Shown here one piece after another: positions 57,185-64,000 of a DNA stretch of 64,000 nucleotides. Position 1 is the first letter of the stretch. Every line of letters starts with the position of its first letter. The notes beneath the pieces are model-generated. The model was given only the letters and a program-made list of their open reading frames with translations, was not told where the DNA came from and searched no databases. Made by a program: the position numbers and the translations under genes. Source of the DNA: Streptomyces sp. NRRL F-525 (GTDB lineage Bacteria; Actinomycetota; Actinomycetes; Streptomycetales; Streptomycetaceae); contig NZ_JNXE01000006.1 of the NCBI RefSeq assembly GCF_000716605.1, positions 248,001 to 312,000 on the forward strand. Reading direction: 5' to 3'.

Positions 57185-58984
57185 TCAGGAGGACGGTCCC
57201 CAGTCGGTGCCGCTTGGTGTGGCCGAACTCGGCGTCGTCAGAGGCAGGTTGACGAAGGACGCCGCCTGCGGGGAGTGCTCGACGGTGTAGACGCCGCCGG
57301 CCAGGTTCGCCAGTTCCTGCGGGGTCGGGGCGACGGGGAAGTGGAAGTCGGCCGGGGGTTGGCTGTTGATGCTGATCTGGATCCGGTAACCGGCCTGGAT
57401 CTTGGTGAAGTTGGAGAGCAGGGAGATGTCGTAGCGGGTGGTCTGGCCGGGTGTCACCGGGTGCTGCGATGCCTGGGTGAAGGGGTGATTGGGCTTGAGC
57501 AGAGTGCCGTTGTCGCCGTACCAGCTCTCCTGAGTGTCCAGAGTGCGCTGGCTGCCCAGCAGGATTCCGTCGGCCTGCTTGGTCACCGTGCCGTCCGGGG
57601 CGACGATGCTCAGCTTGGCCGACAGTTCGGTCTCCGGTGTCGTCGACTTGGCGTAGAGGGTGACGTCGGTCGGGCCGTTGAGCAGGGCCGCCTTGGTGAG
57701 CGGGGCGGTGGTGTACGTCAGGGTGTTGGCCGCGCTCGCCGCGCTCCAGGAGAGCGAGTCGCTGCCCTCGTCCGTCGGTTTGCCGGGGGTGAGTGAGCCG
57801 TCGCCGAGGTAGTAGGTGCGGGCGTCGGAGGACAGGGGCCAGGCTGCGCTGTCGACCCAGGTGTTGGCGCCGTTCTCGAAGAGGTGCAGGGGAGTTGAGG
57901 TGTTCGCCATGCCGGTGGGCGCGTTCTTGAGCCAGGTGTCGAACCACTCCAGGCGGATGCCCTGCAGTGTCGCCTCGTTGACGTGCTCGCCGTGGGTCCA
58001 GGGGCCGACGATCGCCTGGTAGCGGCCGGTGACGGGATCGTCCGAGGAGATCGGATCGGTCAACGGCCGGTGGTAGTAGGCGTTTTGGGCGGACACGTAG
58101 GCGCCGAGGTTGCCGCCGGGGAAGAGGTCGTTCCAGCCGGCCTCGGTCAGTGCCGGAATGTTGTTGCCCACGATCTTCGGTACGAGCTTCTTCTGGACGT
58201 TCAGGGACTGCCAGTAGGCGTCGTTGTACGAGCGTGAACCGCCCGAGGCCTGCTGGGCGATGGTCACCGACTGCGGGTCGGTGGCGGGGTCGTCCTCGGG
58301 GCCGCGCGGCTCGGCCTGGGCGATGCCGGCCACGAAGGGGGTGGGGATACCGCCGTTGCCGGTGAGGTCGTTGTAGAAGTCCGAGTCGGTGCAGAACGGG
58401 GTGATGGCCTTCAGCGCGGAGTTCTTGCCCACGGCCGCCGCCGTGAACCACTGGTCGACCCCGAGGTAGGAGCAACCGTCAAGCCCCACCTTGCCGTTGG
58501 AGCCGGACAGCGTGTGCGCCGCCCAGTCGACGAGGTCGGCCCCGTCCTTGCCCTGCCGCTCCCCGAACCAGTCGACCTGACCGCCGGAGTCACCGGTGCC
58601 GCGGACGGCGGAGGCCACGTAGATGTAGCCCCGCTGCACGAAGTACGTGCCGCTGTCCGTGGGGTCGGAGCGCTGGGCGCCGTAGGGATTCTGGGTCAGG
58701 AGGACGGGGAACGGGCCCGACGCGCGGGCGCCGGTGGTCGGGTCGGTCGGGTAGACGACCTCGACGGCGATCTTCACGCCGTCGTCCATGGTGACGGTGG
58801 TGTGGACGGGCGCGCTCGCCGCGTAACTGGCCGCGGGCGGCGTCCAGTTGGCCGCGTGCGCGGGGAGTGCGGTGGCTGTCGTCTGGCCTGCGGCCACGAG
58901 GAGGAGCACCGCGGTGGCGCTGCTCAGTACGGTGACTCTGTGCGGCAGCCTGATCCGGTGGTCTGCTGCCTTGGGCGTTTTCAT
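57185..58984 (-). CDS. Secreted CocE/NonD-type (X-Pro dipeptidyl-peptidase S15) hydrolase
   Basis: Extracellular alpha/beta-hydrolase of 599 residues. The signal peptide runs to ...ATALPAHAANW. The S15 domain has VLLTQNPYGAQRSDP, YVASAVRGTGDSGGQVDWFG, nucleophile GLDGCSYLGVDQWF, and His in AIVGPWTHGEHVNE. A C-terminal jelly-roll follows (TDVTLYAKSTTPETELSAKLSIV...YRIQISINSQPPADF). Family members cleave esters, amides or X-Pro dipeptides. The nucleophile elbow reads GCSYLG rather than the common GxSYxG with Tyr/Gly variants. Located after the acetate-family transporter, 46 bases downstream. Confidence 0.92.
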   Translation of the reverse strand: MKTPKAADHRIRLPHRVTVLSSATAVLLLVAAGQTTATALPAHAANWTPPAASYAASAPVHTTVTMDDGVKIAVEVVYPTDPTTGARASGPFPVLLTQNPYGAQRSDPTDSGTYFVQRGYIYVASAVRGTGDSGGQVDWFGERQGKDGADLVDWAAHTLSGSNGKVGLDGCSYLGVDQWFTAAAVGKNSALKAITPFCTDSDFYNDLTGNGGIPTPFVAGIAQAEPRGPEDDPATDPQSVTIAQQASGGSRSYNDAYWQSLNVQKKLVPKIVGNNIPALTEAGWNDLFPGGNLGAYVSAQNAYYHRPLTDPISSDDPVTGRYQAIVGPWTHGEHVNEATLQGIRLEWFDTWLKNAPTGMANTSTPLHLFENGANTWVDSAAWPLSSDARTYYLGDGSLTPGKPTDEGSDSLSWSAASAANTLTYTTAPLTKAALLNGPTDVTLYAKSTTPETELSAKLSIVAPDGTVTKQADGILLGSQRTLDTQESWYGDNGTLLKPNHPFTQASQHPVTPGQTTRYDISLLSNFTKIQAGYRIQISINSQPPADFHFPVAPTPQELANLAGGVYTVEHSPQAASFVNLPLTTPSSATPSGTDWGPSS

Positions 58985-59030
58985 GCGGCTCCTTGGGACG
59001 GGTGGGGGGTTCGTCGTGATGCCGTCCGGG

Positions 59031-59762
59031 TCAGGCCGTCTGCGCGATGGCGTGACGGTCGCGGTTCAGGGCGAAGAGCGGGAACACGTCGCGTCCGCGG
59101 ATGTCGTTGGTCAGCTCCGCCAGGACCAGGTAGAAGGCGACGGCGGCCAGCACGATCTCGACGTAACCCGCGGTGTGCAGCACCGAATCGCTCGGGACAC
59201 CCGCGCTCGAAGCGCCCAGGTAGGCGGTCACCAGCAGCACGATCGTCAGCGTCAGCAGGGTGAACGCGCTCACGATCACCGCGTTCGTGCCCAGGCTCGC
59301 GATGCCGAAGACCAGCGTGACCACCAGCCAGCCGATGAGGAACAGCCCCAGCGACTGCATCACCGCGTGTCCGCCCGCGGCCGCCGAAGCCTCCGCCGAC
59401 GCCCCGCCGGCCTTCGCGGCGGCCGCCGCGGCTCCCGCGATGTGGGGTGCCGCCCAGAACTCGATGACGGTGTAGCCGAGCCAGAACGCCCCGTACGCCG
59501 TCAGGAACGCGGCCGCGAACGTCGCGCCGGACGCCAACGCGAAGAAGCCCGCGACGAGTTGGACGATGCCGCCGTAGAAGAAGGTCCCCGCCAGCACGAT
59601 CGTGCCGTCGGCCGCGTCGATGACGCCGGCGGTGTGCAGGCCCAGGATGAGCGAGCACCACGCGAATCCGGCCGCCCCCACGGCTGTCGCGTGACCGATG
59701 TGTGAGGTGGTGACTGTCGGGACCGGCGGGCTCTGGGCATCGTGAAGCGACACTTCGGTCAT
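59031..59762 (-). CDS. Acetate transporter family (GPR1/FUN34/YaaH/SatP) protein
   Basis: Six-span membrane protein of 243 residues of the AceTr family, which moves acetate or succinate with protons. Recognised by AVGAAGFAWCSLILGLHTAGVI, TFFYGGIVQLVAGFFALASGATFAAAFLTAYGAFWLGY, and the C-terminal VEIVLAAVAFYLVLAELTNDI. The NPAPLGL signature of span 1 is not kept (HIGHATAVGAAGF), and an Ala/Gly-rich insertion (GAAAAAAKAGGASAEASAAAGG) extends the loop after span 3. ATG 59762 with AGAAGGG nine bases upstream. It may supply or export small acids; substrate unproven. Confidence 0.86.
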   Translation of the reverse strand: MTEVSLHDAQSPPVPTVTTSHIGHATAVGAAGFAWCSLILGLHTAGVIDAADGTIVLAGTFFYGGIVQLVAGFFALASGATFAAAFLTAYGAFWLGYTVIEFWAAPHIAGAAAAAAKAGGASAEASAAAGGHAVMQSLGLFLIGWLVVTLVFGIASLGTNAVIVSAFTLLTLTIVLLVTAYLGASSAGVPSDSVLHTAGYVEIVLAAVAFYLVLAELTNDIRGRDVFPLFALNRDRHAIAQTA

Positions 59763-60426
59763 GGTGATCAACCCTTCTGGAATGTCGACAGCGGGGGCGC
59801 TCGGCCCGTGCCGTCAACCGAATGGTCGGTAGTTTGGGAACGGCCGGTTGGGGCTGTCAAGGGATCGAACCGAAGTGGAAAACGCCCTCGATGACGTCTC
59901 GGCGGCGACTGTCGACGCGGTGAACGCGGCACGGGGGCGACTTCAGGGGCGCGTCTTCAGCGCGCGAATCCCGGGCATCGTCCCTGGTGGGAAGGGGTGC
60001 CCGTCGTTTCGCCCGGAGAGGTCGGACGGGCGGTGAGTGATCGTCCGGGAGGGGCGTGTCGTAGGGCTTCCCGGGCCGAAGAAAGTGGAGATATATTCTC
60101 CGAAACGGGGGTGGAGGGGAGCTGGGGGTAGGTCCGGCTCGCGCCGGGGACGTAGCTGAAGACGGTGGACGTGGCTCGGAGCGCGGCGACGCCGTTGAAG
60201 CCCGCGTGTTGCACGACGCCGATGATCCGGGCACCCTCGTGCCGCTCCGACTGGTGTGAAGTGTCTGGACACCCCGCAGAGACCGACCAGTTGGCCGCTG
60301 ATGCGCTCGCCGGAGATCAGAACCCCGAGTTGCGCCATGGGCGGCCCCGGTTGGCCGGGTGGGCACCCCAATCACCCTGGGTATAAAGGCTTATGACGTG
60401 GTGTCACCTTTACGCGGGGGTAAGGG
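59763..60426. other. 664-base stretch without an intact gene
   Basis: I see no intact gene here. It holds the likely promoter region of the acetate transporter (leftward), the decayed coding remnant listed separately, a 15-bp near-palindrome GGAGATATATTCTCC (60087-60101) whose AT-rich centre stands out in the GC-rich background, and the ribosome site of the gene starting at 60427. Confidence 0.6.
60150..60338 (-). pseudogene. Frameshifted coding remnant
   Basis: From ATG 60338 the minus strand reads MAQLGVLISGERISGQLVGL with strong third-position GC. Around 60255 the good coding signal moves to another frame, which reads HEGARIIGVVQHAGFNGVAA then LRATSTVFSYVPGASRTY before losing coding character. 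No single frame spans both parts. The source family is not recognised. Best explained as a gene fragment with a frameshift, though a chance run in GC-rich DNA is possible. Confidence 0.4.
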
Positions 60427-61668
60427 ATGGAACAGCTCAACTCCTTGGAGCCGCAGCGGATCGCGGCTGTCTTCCGGCCGTCCGCACCTGTCGGCATCCG
60501 GTGGGCGATGCGCCTGCTGCGCAGGGTGCCGCGGTCGCGCAGAGGGGCGGCTCGCCTGCTGATCCGCCTGCTGTACTCGCCGCTGACGGCCAAGACCAAG
60601 ATTCTGCTGATCAGTCTGGTCTCCTCCATCACACTGCTGGGACTGGCCGAGGCGGGCGGCGCGCTGGTGTCGTCGGCCGGCACGGATGAACGGTGGGCCC
60701 TGGGCTATCTGTTCTCCGACAACGCCGAGCCGAGCGGCGTGACCCTGTTCCTGCTCCAGGACCCGGCGGGCCTGATCGTGCTGGCGGTTGTCTTCGTGAC
60801 CCCCATCTTCTGCTGCCAACAGGTGCAGGCCATCGCCGACTTCGTGCGGATGAACGAGCGCAACGGGGGTGCGGAGAGACTGTCCGCCGAACAGATCGGC
60901 CGGCTCAATCGGCTGGTCGACCGGACCAACAAGTGGTTCGGCGCGTTGGGCCGCCGGACTGTCTCCGCGGCCATCATGGCGGCCATGGCGATCGGTACGA
61001 CCTCGCTGTACGTCTTCGTCAACACGCATGGCCTCATGCAGACGTGGAACCCGACCAGGCTCTCCGACTCGGTCTGGCGCTCCGAGGTCTACACCGGCTG
61101 GTGGGCCAACCGGCAGACCCACCCCGAACTGGCCCTGGCCTTGTGCGCGGCGGGCACGTACGCCTTCTACTTCCTGGCAAAGCAACTGGTCATGGGCGTC
61201 GTCTTCACCGTGTACCTGTACCGGTCCGAAGCGATCGGCTTCGGGGTCACCCCGAACATGAAATTCGACAGCGACGGGTTCCAAGGACTGCGCCCCCTGC
61301 GTCAGTTCATGCTCTGGACCTATGGCTCTGCTCTGGCCCACTTGATCGGCCTGCTGGTCCTCTTCATGGTCTGGTTGCCGGCGGCGTCGTGGATGGTGTT
61401 CATCGTGCTGGGGGTGATGGTGGTCGACATGCTGGTGATCGTCTACCCGTCCTCGATCGGCTACCACTCCGCGCTTGCCGTCAAGCAGGCCCACGTCAAA
61501 CTGCTGTACCAGACTCTTTCCGGTGAGGAGTGCGGCGCGGCGATAGCGCAGGTCTGGGCCGGTCCGGTGCTTCCGGTCACGACCCGCAAGGCCATGACCG
61601 GAATCGTCGCCTACCTGCTGGTTCCCGCGGTGCCTGCCCTGATTCCGGTGCTGTTCCAGCGGCTCTGA
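60427..61668 (+). CDS. Multi-pass membrane protein of unknown family
   Basis: Membrane protein of 413 residues with about seven to eight spans: TKILLISLVSSITLLGLAEAGGAL, AGLIVLAVVFVTPIFCCQQVQ, TVSAAIMAAMAIGTTSLYVF, LALCAAGTYAFYFLAKQLVMGVVFTVYLY, LAHLIGLLVLFMVWLPAA, VFIVLGVMVVDMLVIVYPSS and a C-terminal VAYLLVPAVPALIPVLFQ. The N-terminal 50 residues are basic and cytoplasmic. No family recognised and no catalytic motif seen. ATG 60427 with GGGGGTAAGGG upstream. It is convergent with the drug exporter gene. Confidence 0.72.
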   Translation: MEQLNSLEPQRIAAVFRPSAPVGIRWAMRLLRRVPRSRRGAARLLIRLLYSPLTAKTKILLISLVSSITLLGLAEAGGALVSSAGTDERWALGYLFSDNAEPSGVTLFLLQDPAGLIVLAVVFVTPIFCCQQVQAIADFVRMNERNGGAERLSAEQIGRLNRLVDRTNKWFGALGRRTVSAAIMAAMAIGTTSLYVFVNTHGLMQTWNPTRLSDSVWRSEVYTGWWANRQTHPELALALCAAGTYAFYFLAKQLVMGVVFTVYLYRSEAIGFGVTPNMKFDSDGFQGLRPLRQFMLWTYGSALAHLIGLLVLFMVWLPAASWMVFIVLGVMVVDMLVIVYPSSIGYHSALAVKQAHVKLLYQTLSGEECGAAIAQVWAGPVLPVTTRKAMTGIVAYLLVPAVPALIPVLFQRL

Positions 61669-61697
61669 CGCCACGGCCCGGGCTGGGAGTTGCCCGT

Positions 61698-63188
61698 CTA
61701 CTGTGCCGGGTCCGCGGCCTCTGCTGCGGGCTCGGGCAGGGCGTCCTTCCCCAACGATTCCGACGATTCCGACGGCTCCTCCGGCTCCGACGGAACGAAG
61801 AACGCGAGGACCAACGGCACCGCGCCCAGGCCGAAGATCCACCAGAACGTGCCTGAGAACGCGGCGAGTTGGGCCGTCGCCGTGGTCGTGCCGTCGAGCA
61901 GTTTCTGCAGGATCATGGCGACGACCGCGACCCCGAAGGGCGCGCCCACGCGTTGGACGACGCTGAACGCCGCGCTGCCCCGGGGAGTCTCGGCGTGGCT
62001 CAGGCCCGCGAGGGCGAGCGTCATCACCGGAAACGTGGTGGCGGCGAAACCGAGCCCCTGGGCGAACTGCGCGGCCAGCAGCACCGCCGTACCGCCGTGT
62101 GCGTCCGCGAGGGCGAACGGCACGGTCCCGATCATGGTCAGCGCCGCTCCGGCGGCGATGGCGAACCGGCTGTCGAACCGTGCCGCGACTGGGCGCACGG
62201 CCACGACGAAGAACATCGTGCCGAGCCCCTGCGTGATGAGCAGTACGCCCGTGTGCAGGACCGTCTCGCCGCGAACCTGCTGGTAGAAGAGGGGGAGCAG
62301 GAACGACAGGGCGTACGTCGAGAAGCCGCCCGCGAACGTGATGACGCTGCCCAGGCCGAAGCCGCGCCGCGCGAACACGCGCACGTCGATGAGGGCGGGA
62401 CGGCGGGCGCGCAGCGAGTGGACCGTGAAGGCGGCGAGCAGCGCGGCGCCGATGACGAGCGGGAGCCAGGCGCCGACGGCGGCGAAGCCGTCCTCGCCGG
62501 ATATCCCGCTGATGCCGTAGGCGACGGCGACGACGGCGGGCGTGAGCAGCAGGAGGCCGGGGACGTCGAGCCGGTGACCGCGCTCGCCGGCGGTCGCGGG
62601 CAGCAGGATCCGGCCGAGGGCGAGTCCCGCCAGGCAGACCGGGACGTTCACGAGGAACAGCCAGTGCCAGCTCAGCGACTGGACGATGGCGCCGCCGAGC
62701 ACCGAGCCGAGGACCGGCCCGAGCAGGCCGGGAAGCGCGACGGCCGCCGTGGCTTTGTGGATGCGCTCCGGTCCGGCCGCCCGCGTGACGATGGAGAGCG
62801 TGATCGGCATGACCATGCCCCCGCCGATTCCCTGGAGCACCCGGAAGGCGATGAGCGCGGGCAGTGAACCCGCCAGCCCGCACAGGAGCGAGCTTCCGAG
62901 GAAGGCGCCCACGGCGAACAGCCAGGCGTTGCGCGCGCCGAACCGTTCGGACAGCCACCCGCTCACCGGGATCACCGACACGAAGGCCAGCAGATAGCCC
63001 GTCGCGACCCATTGCGTCCGGGCGACCGAGGAGTGGAACACCGCCTGCAGGTGATCGAGGGCGATGTTGACGATCGTCGTGTCCAGAAGGGTCGTGAACA
63101 CGCCGAGGGCGAGGACCAGGCTGATGAGGTTCAGCCGGCGATCGGGCACCGGTGCCGTGGCCTGCGAGGCCGTCACTATCGGAGTCAT
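61698..63188 (-). CDS. DHA2-family (EmrB/QacA-type) drug exporter
   Basis: MFS exporter of 496 residues with about fourteen spans. The DHA2 signatures are LDTTIVNIALDHLQ in span 1, WVATGYLLAFVSVIPVSGWLSERFG, and motif C in VALPGLLGPVLGSVLGG near residue 155. The acidic Ser/Glu-rich tail (SEPEEPSESSESLGK) is cytoplasmic. ATG 63188 is chosen because the tandem operators begin 11 bases upstream; longer readings cross the operators. Divergent TetR gene is the likely repressor. Drug range unknown. Confidence 0.93.
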   Translation of the reverse strand: MTPIVTASQATAPVPDRRLNLISLVLALGVFTTLLDTTIVNIALDHLQAVFHSSVARTQWVATGYLLAFVSVIPVSGWLSERFGARNAWLFAVGAFLGSSLLCGLAGSLPALIAFRVLQGIGGGMVMPITLSIVTRAAGPERIHKATAAVALPGLLGPVLGSVLGGAIVQSLSWHWLFLVNVPVCLAGLALGRILLPATAGERGHRLDVPGLLLLTPAVVAVAYGISGISGEDGFAAVGAWLPLVIGAALLAAFTVHSLRARRPALIDVRVFARRGFGLGSVITFAGGFSTYALSFLLPLFYQQVRGETVLHTGVLLITQGLGTMFFVVAVRPVAARFDSRFAIAAGAALTMIGTVPFALADAHGGTAVLLAAQFAQGLGFAATTFPVMTLALAGLSHAETPRGSAAFSVVQRVGAPFGVAVVAMILQKLLDGTTTATAQLAAFSGTFWWIFGLGAVPLVLAFFVPSEPEEPSESSESLGKDALPEPAAEAADPAQ

Positions 63189-63198
63189 GGCGGGGACA

Positions 63199-63216
63199 CT
63201 ACACCGTGCAGTGTAG
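63199..63216. promoter_or_regulatory. TetR operator 1 (18-bp palindrome)
   Basis: CTACAC-CGTGCA-GTGTAG: 6-bp arms with a partly symmetric centre. First of two tandem sites between the exporter (start 63188) and the TetR gene (start 63258). Confidence 0.85.
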
Positions 63217-63219
63217 TTG

Positions 63220-63237
63220 CTACACCGGTCGGTGTAG
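63220..63237. promoter_or_regulatory. TetR operator 2 (18-bp palindrome)
   Basis: CTACACCG-GT-CGGTGTAG: perfect 8-bp arms. Its centre is 21 bases (two helical turns) from operator 1, so two dimers would bind the same face of the DNA. Confidence 0.88.
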
Positions 63238-63257
63238 GGTTTGCCGCGGAGGTGCGG

Positions 63258-63908
63258 ATGAGCGCGGTGGGCACGGAGAAGACGGTGCGCGAGGGGTCCC
63301 TTGAGAAGCGGACGGCGATCCTCGTCGCCGCGCGCGAACTGTTCGTGCATCAGGGAGTGGACCGCGTGAGCATGGACGCCATCGCGGCCCGGGCCGCGGT
63401 CTCCAAGCGCACCGTGTACGACTACTTCGGCGACAAGCGGCGCCTCTTCCTGGCCATCCTCGCCGACGTGTCCCAGTCGATGCTGGACACCGTGGGCCGC
63501 GCGCTCGACGAGCACCTTCCGGAGGATGCGCGGATCACGACGGTGCCCCAACTGGAGCGGTCCCTAACGGAGTTGGCGGTCGACCTGGGTACGTCGATCG
63601 TGGGCTCGGCCGACTACGCGGCCGGGTTCGCCCTCGTCGCCCAGGAGCGCCTGCGGACCCCGACGACCCGGGACGACATCGCGACGGGGGCGGTCGAGGA
63701 GGTCTTCGCGGAACGCCTGGCCCACTTCGCCGACGCTGGACTCCTCGAGACGGACGACCCGCGACTGGCCGCCGACCACTTCTTCGCCCTGACCGTCCTG
63801 TTGGCCTACGACCGTCAGCCGGTGCCCGCCAACCCCGACCCGGAACGGGTCCGTCAGACGATGATCGACGGGGCTCACGCATTCATCCGGGCGTATGCGG
63901 TGCGGTAG
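63258..63908 (+). CDS. TetR-family repressor of the divergent exporter
   Basis: Regulator of 216 residues: HTH TAILVAARELFVHQGVDRVSMDAIAARAAVSKRTVYDYFGDKRRLFLAIL, then a C-terminal ligand domain of the TetR_C_7/AefR-like type (GSADYAAGFALVAQERLRTPTTRDDIA...). ATG 63258 with GGAGGTGCGG upstream; longer readings run through the operators. The two tandem palindromes between it and the DHA2 exporter make it the probable repressor of both genes, released by a drug-like ligand. The last 92 bases of the window after its stop show no feature. Confidence 0.93.
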   Translation: MSAVGTEKTVREGSLEKRTAILVAARELFVHQGVDRVSMDAIAARAAVSKRTVYDYFGDKRRLFLAILADVSQSMLDTVGRALDEHLPEDARITTVPQLERSLTELAVDLGTSIVGSADYAAGFALVAQERLRTPTTRDDIATGAVEEVFAERLAHFADAGLLETDDPRLAADHFFALTVLLAYDRQPVPANPDPERVRQTMIDGAHAFIRAYAVR

Positions 63909-64000
63909 GAGTGCGTGAGGGCGTGATCAGCGGGCGTTCCTGAGTCACCGGGAAAGCTCTGCGGCGCCTCAACGCCAGGACTGCGCCTGGTCGTTGGCGT

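Overview
The window is high-GC DNA with strong GC bias at third codon positions, GTG starts, many 4-base ATGA/GTGA gene overlaps, a chaplin, RsbU/SpoIIE-type phosphatases and a TTA-containing regulator. This all points to Streptomyces or a close relative, probably chromosomal. I see no insertion sequence, prophage, CRISPR array, rRNA or credible tRNA.

Positions 1-22.8 kb form a catabolic island. Genes run leftward from 10.0 kb in one tightly packed array: Rieske oxygenase, 40-residue membrane peptide, M20-fold protein, LigB-type extradiol dioxygenase, meta-cleavage-type hydrolase, IclR regulator, split MaoC pair, ferredoxin reductase, 7Fe ferredoxin, amidohydrolase and the start of a peptide-type ABC permease. 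Diverging rightward from 10.3 kb are a NitT/TauT-type ABC transporter and a quinone-oxidoreductase-like dehydrogenase. The divergent promoter region holds a perfect 11-bp inverted repeat. After a two-component system and a membrane protein (14.0-16.7 kb), a second arm (17.0-22.8 kb) carries a paralogous MaoC pair, another hydrolase, a fused double CoA-transferase and an acyl-CoA synthetase. Together this reads as uptake, ring hydroxylation, ring cleavage, C-C hydrolysis and CoA-dependent processing of an unidentified (hetero)aromatic acid or amide. Several enzymes have lost textbook catalytic residues; the M20-fold protein appears to lack the whole metal centre.

Positions 22.8-42.4 kb are mostly core or stress functions: furA-katG, a Ser/Thr kinase, an FMN-reductase-like protein, a short chaplin, a degenerate Mrr-like membrane protein, a secreted SGNH esterase, phosphoglucomutase and a NhaA-thioredoxin fusion. 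Then come zinc-independent ribosomal proteins L33, L31 and L36, two SpoIIE-type phosphatases around a MASE1 protein, a rhomboid-like membrane protein, TerD, a canonical M20 peptidase and argG.

Positions 42.4-56.4 kb are sugar modules. A ribose-type ABC transporter diverges from a LacI regulator that has two TTA codons. A second module has an AraA/FucI-like isomerase, an MFS transporter and a very large GH106-like glycosidase, with its own LacI regulator and three AACGTT-centred candidate operators.

Positions 56.4-64 kb hold a TetR regulator, a secreted CocE/S15 hydrolase, an acetate-family transporter, a 664-bp stretch with a decayed coding remnant, an unknown multi-pass protein, and a DHA2 drug exporter diverging from a TetR regulator with two tandem 18-bp palindromes between them.
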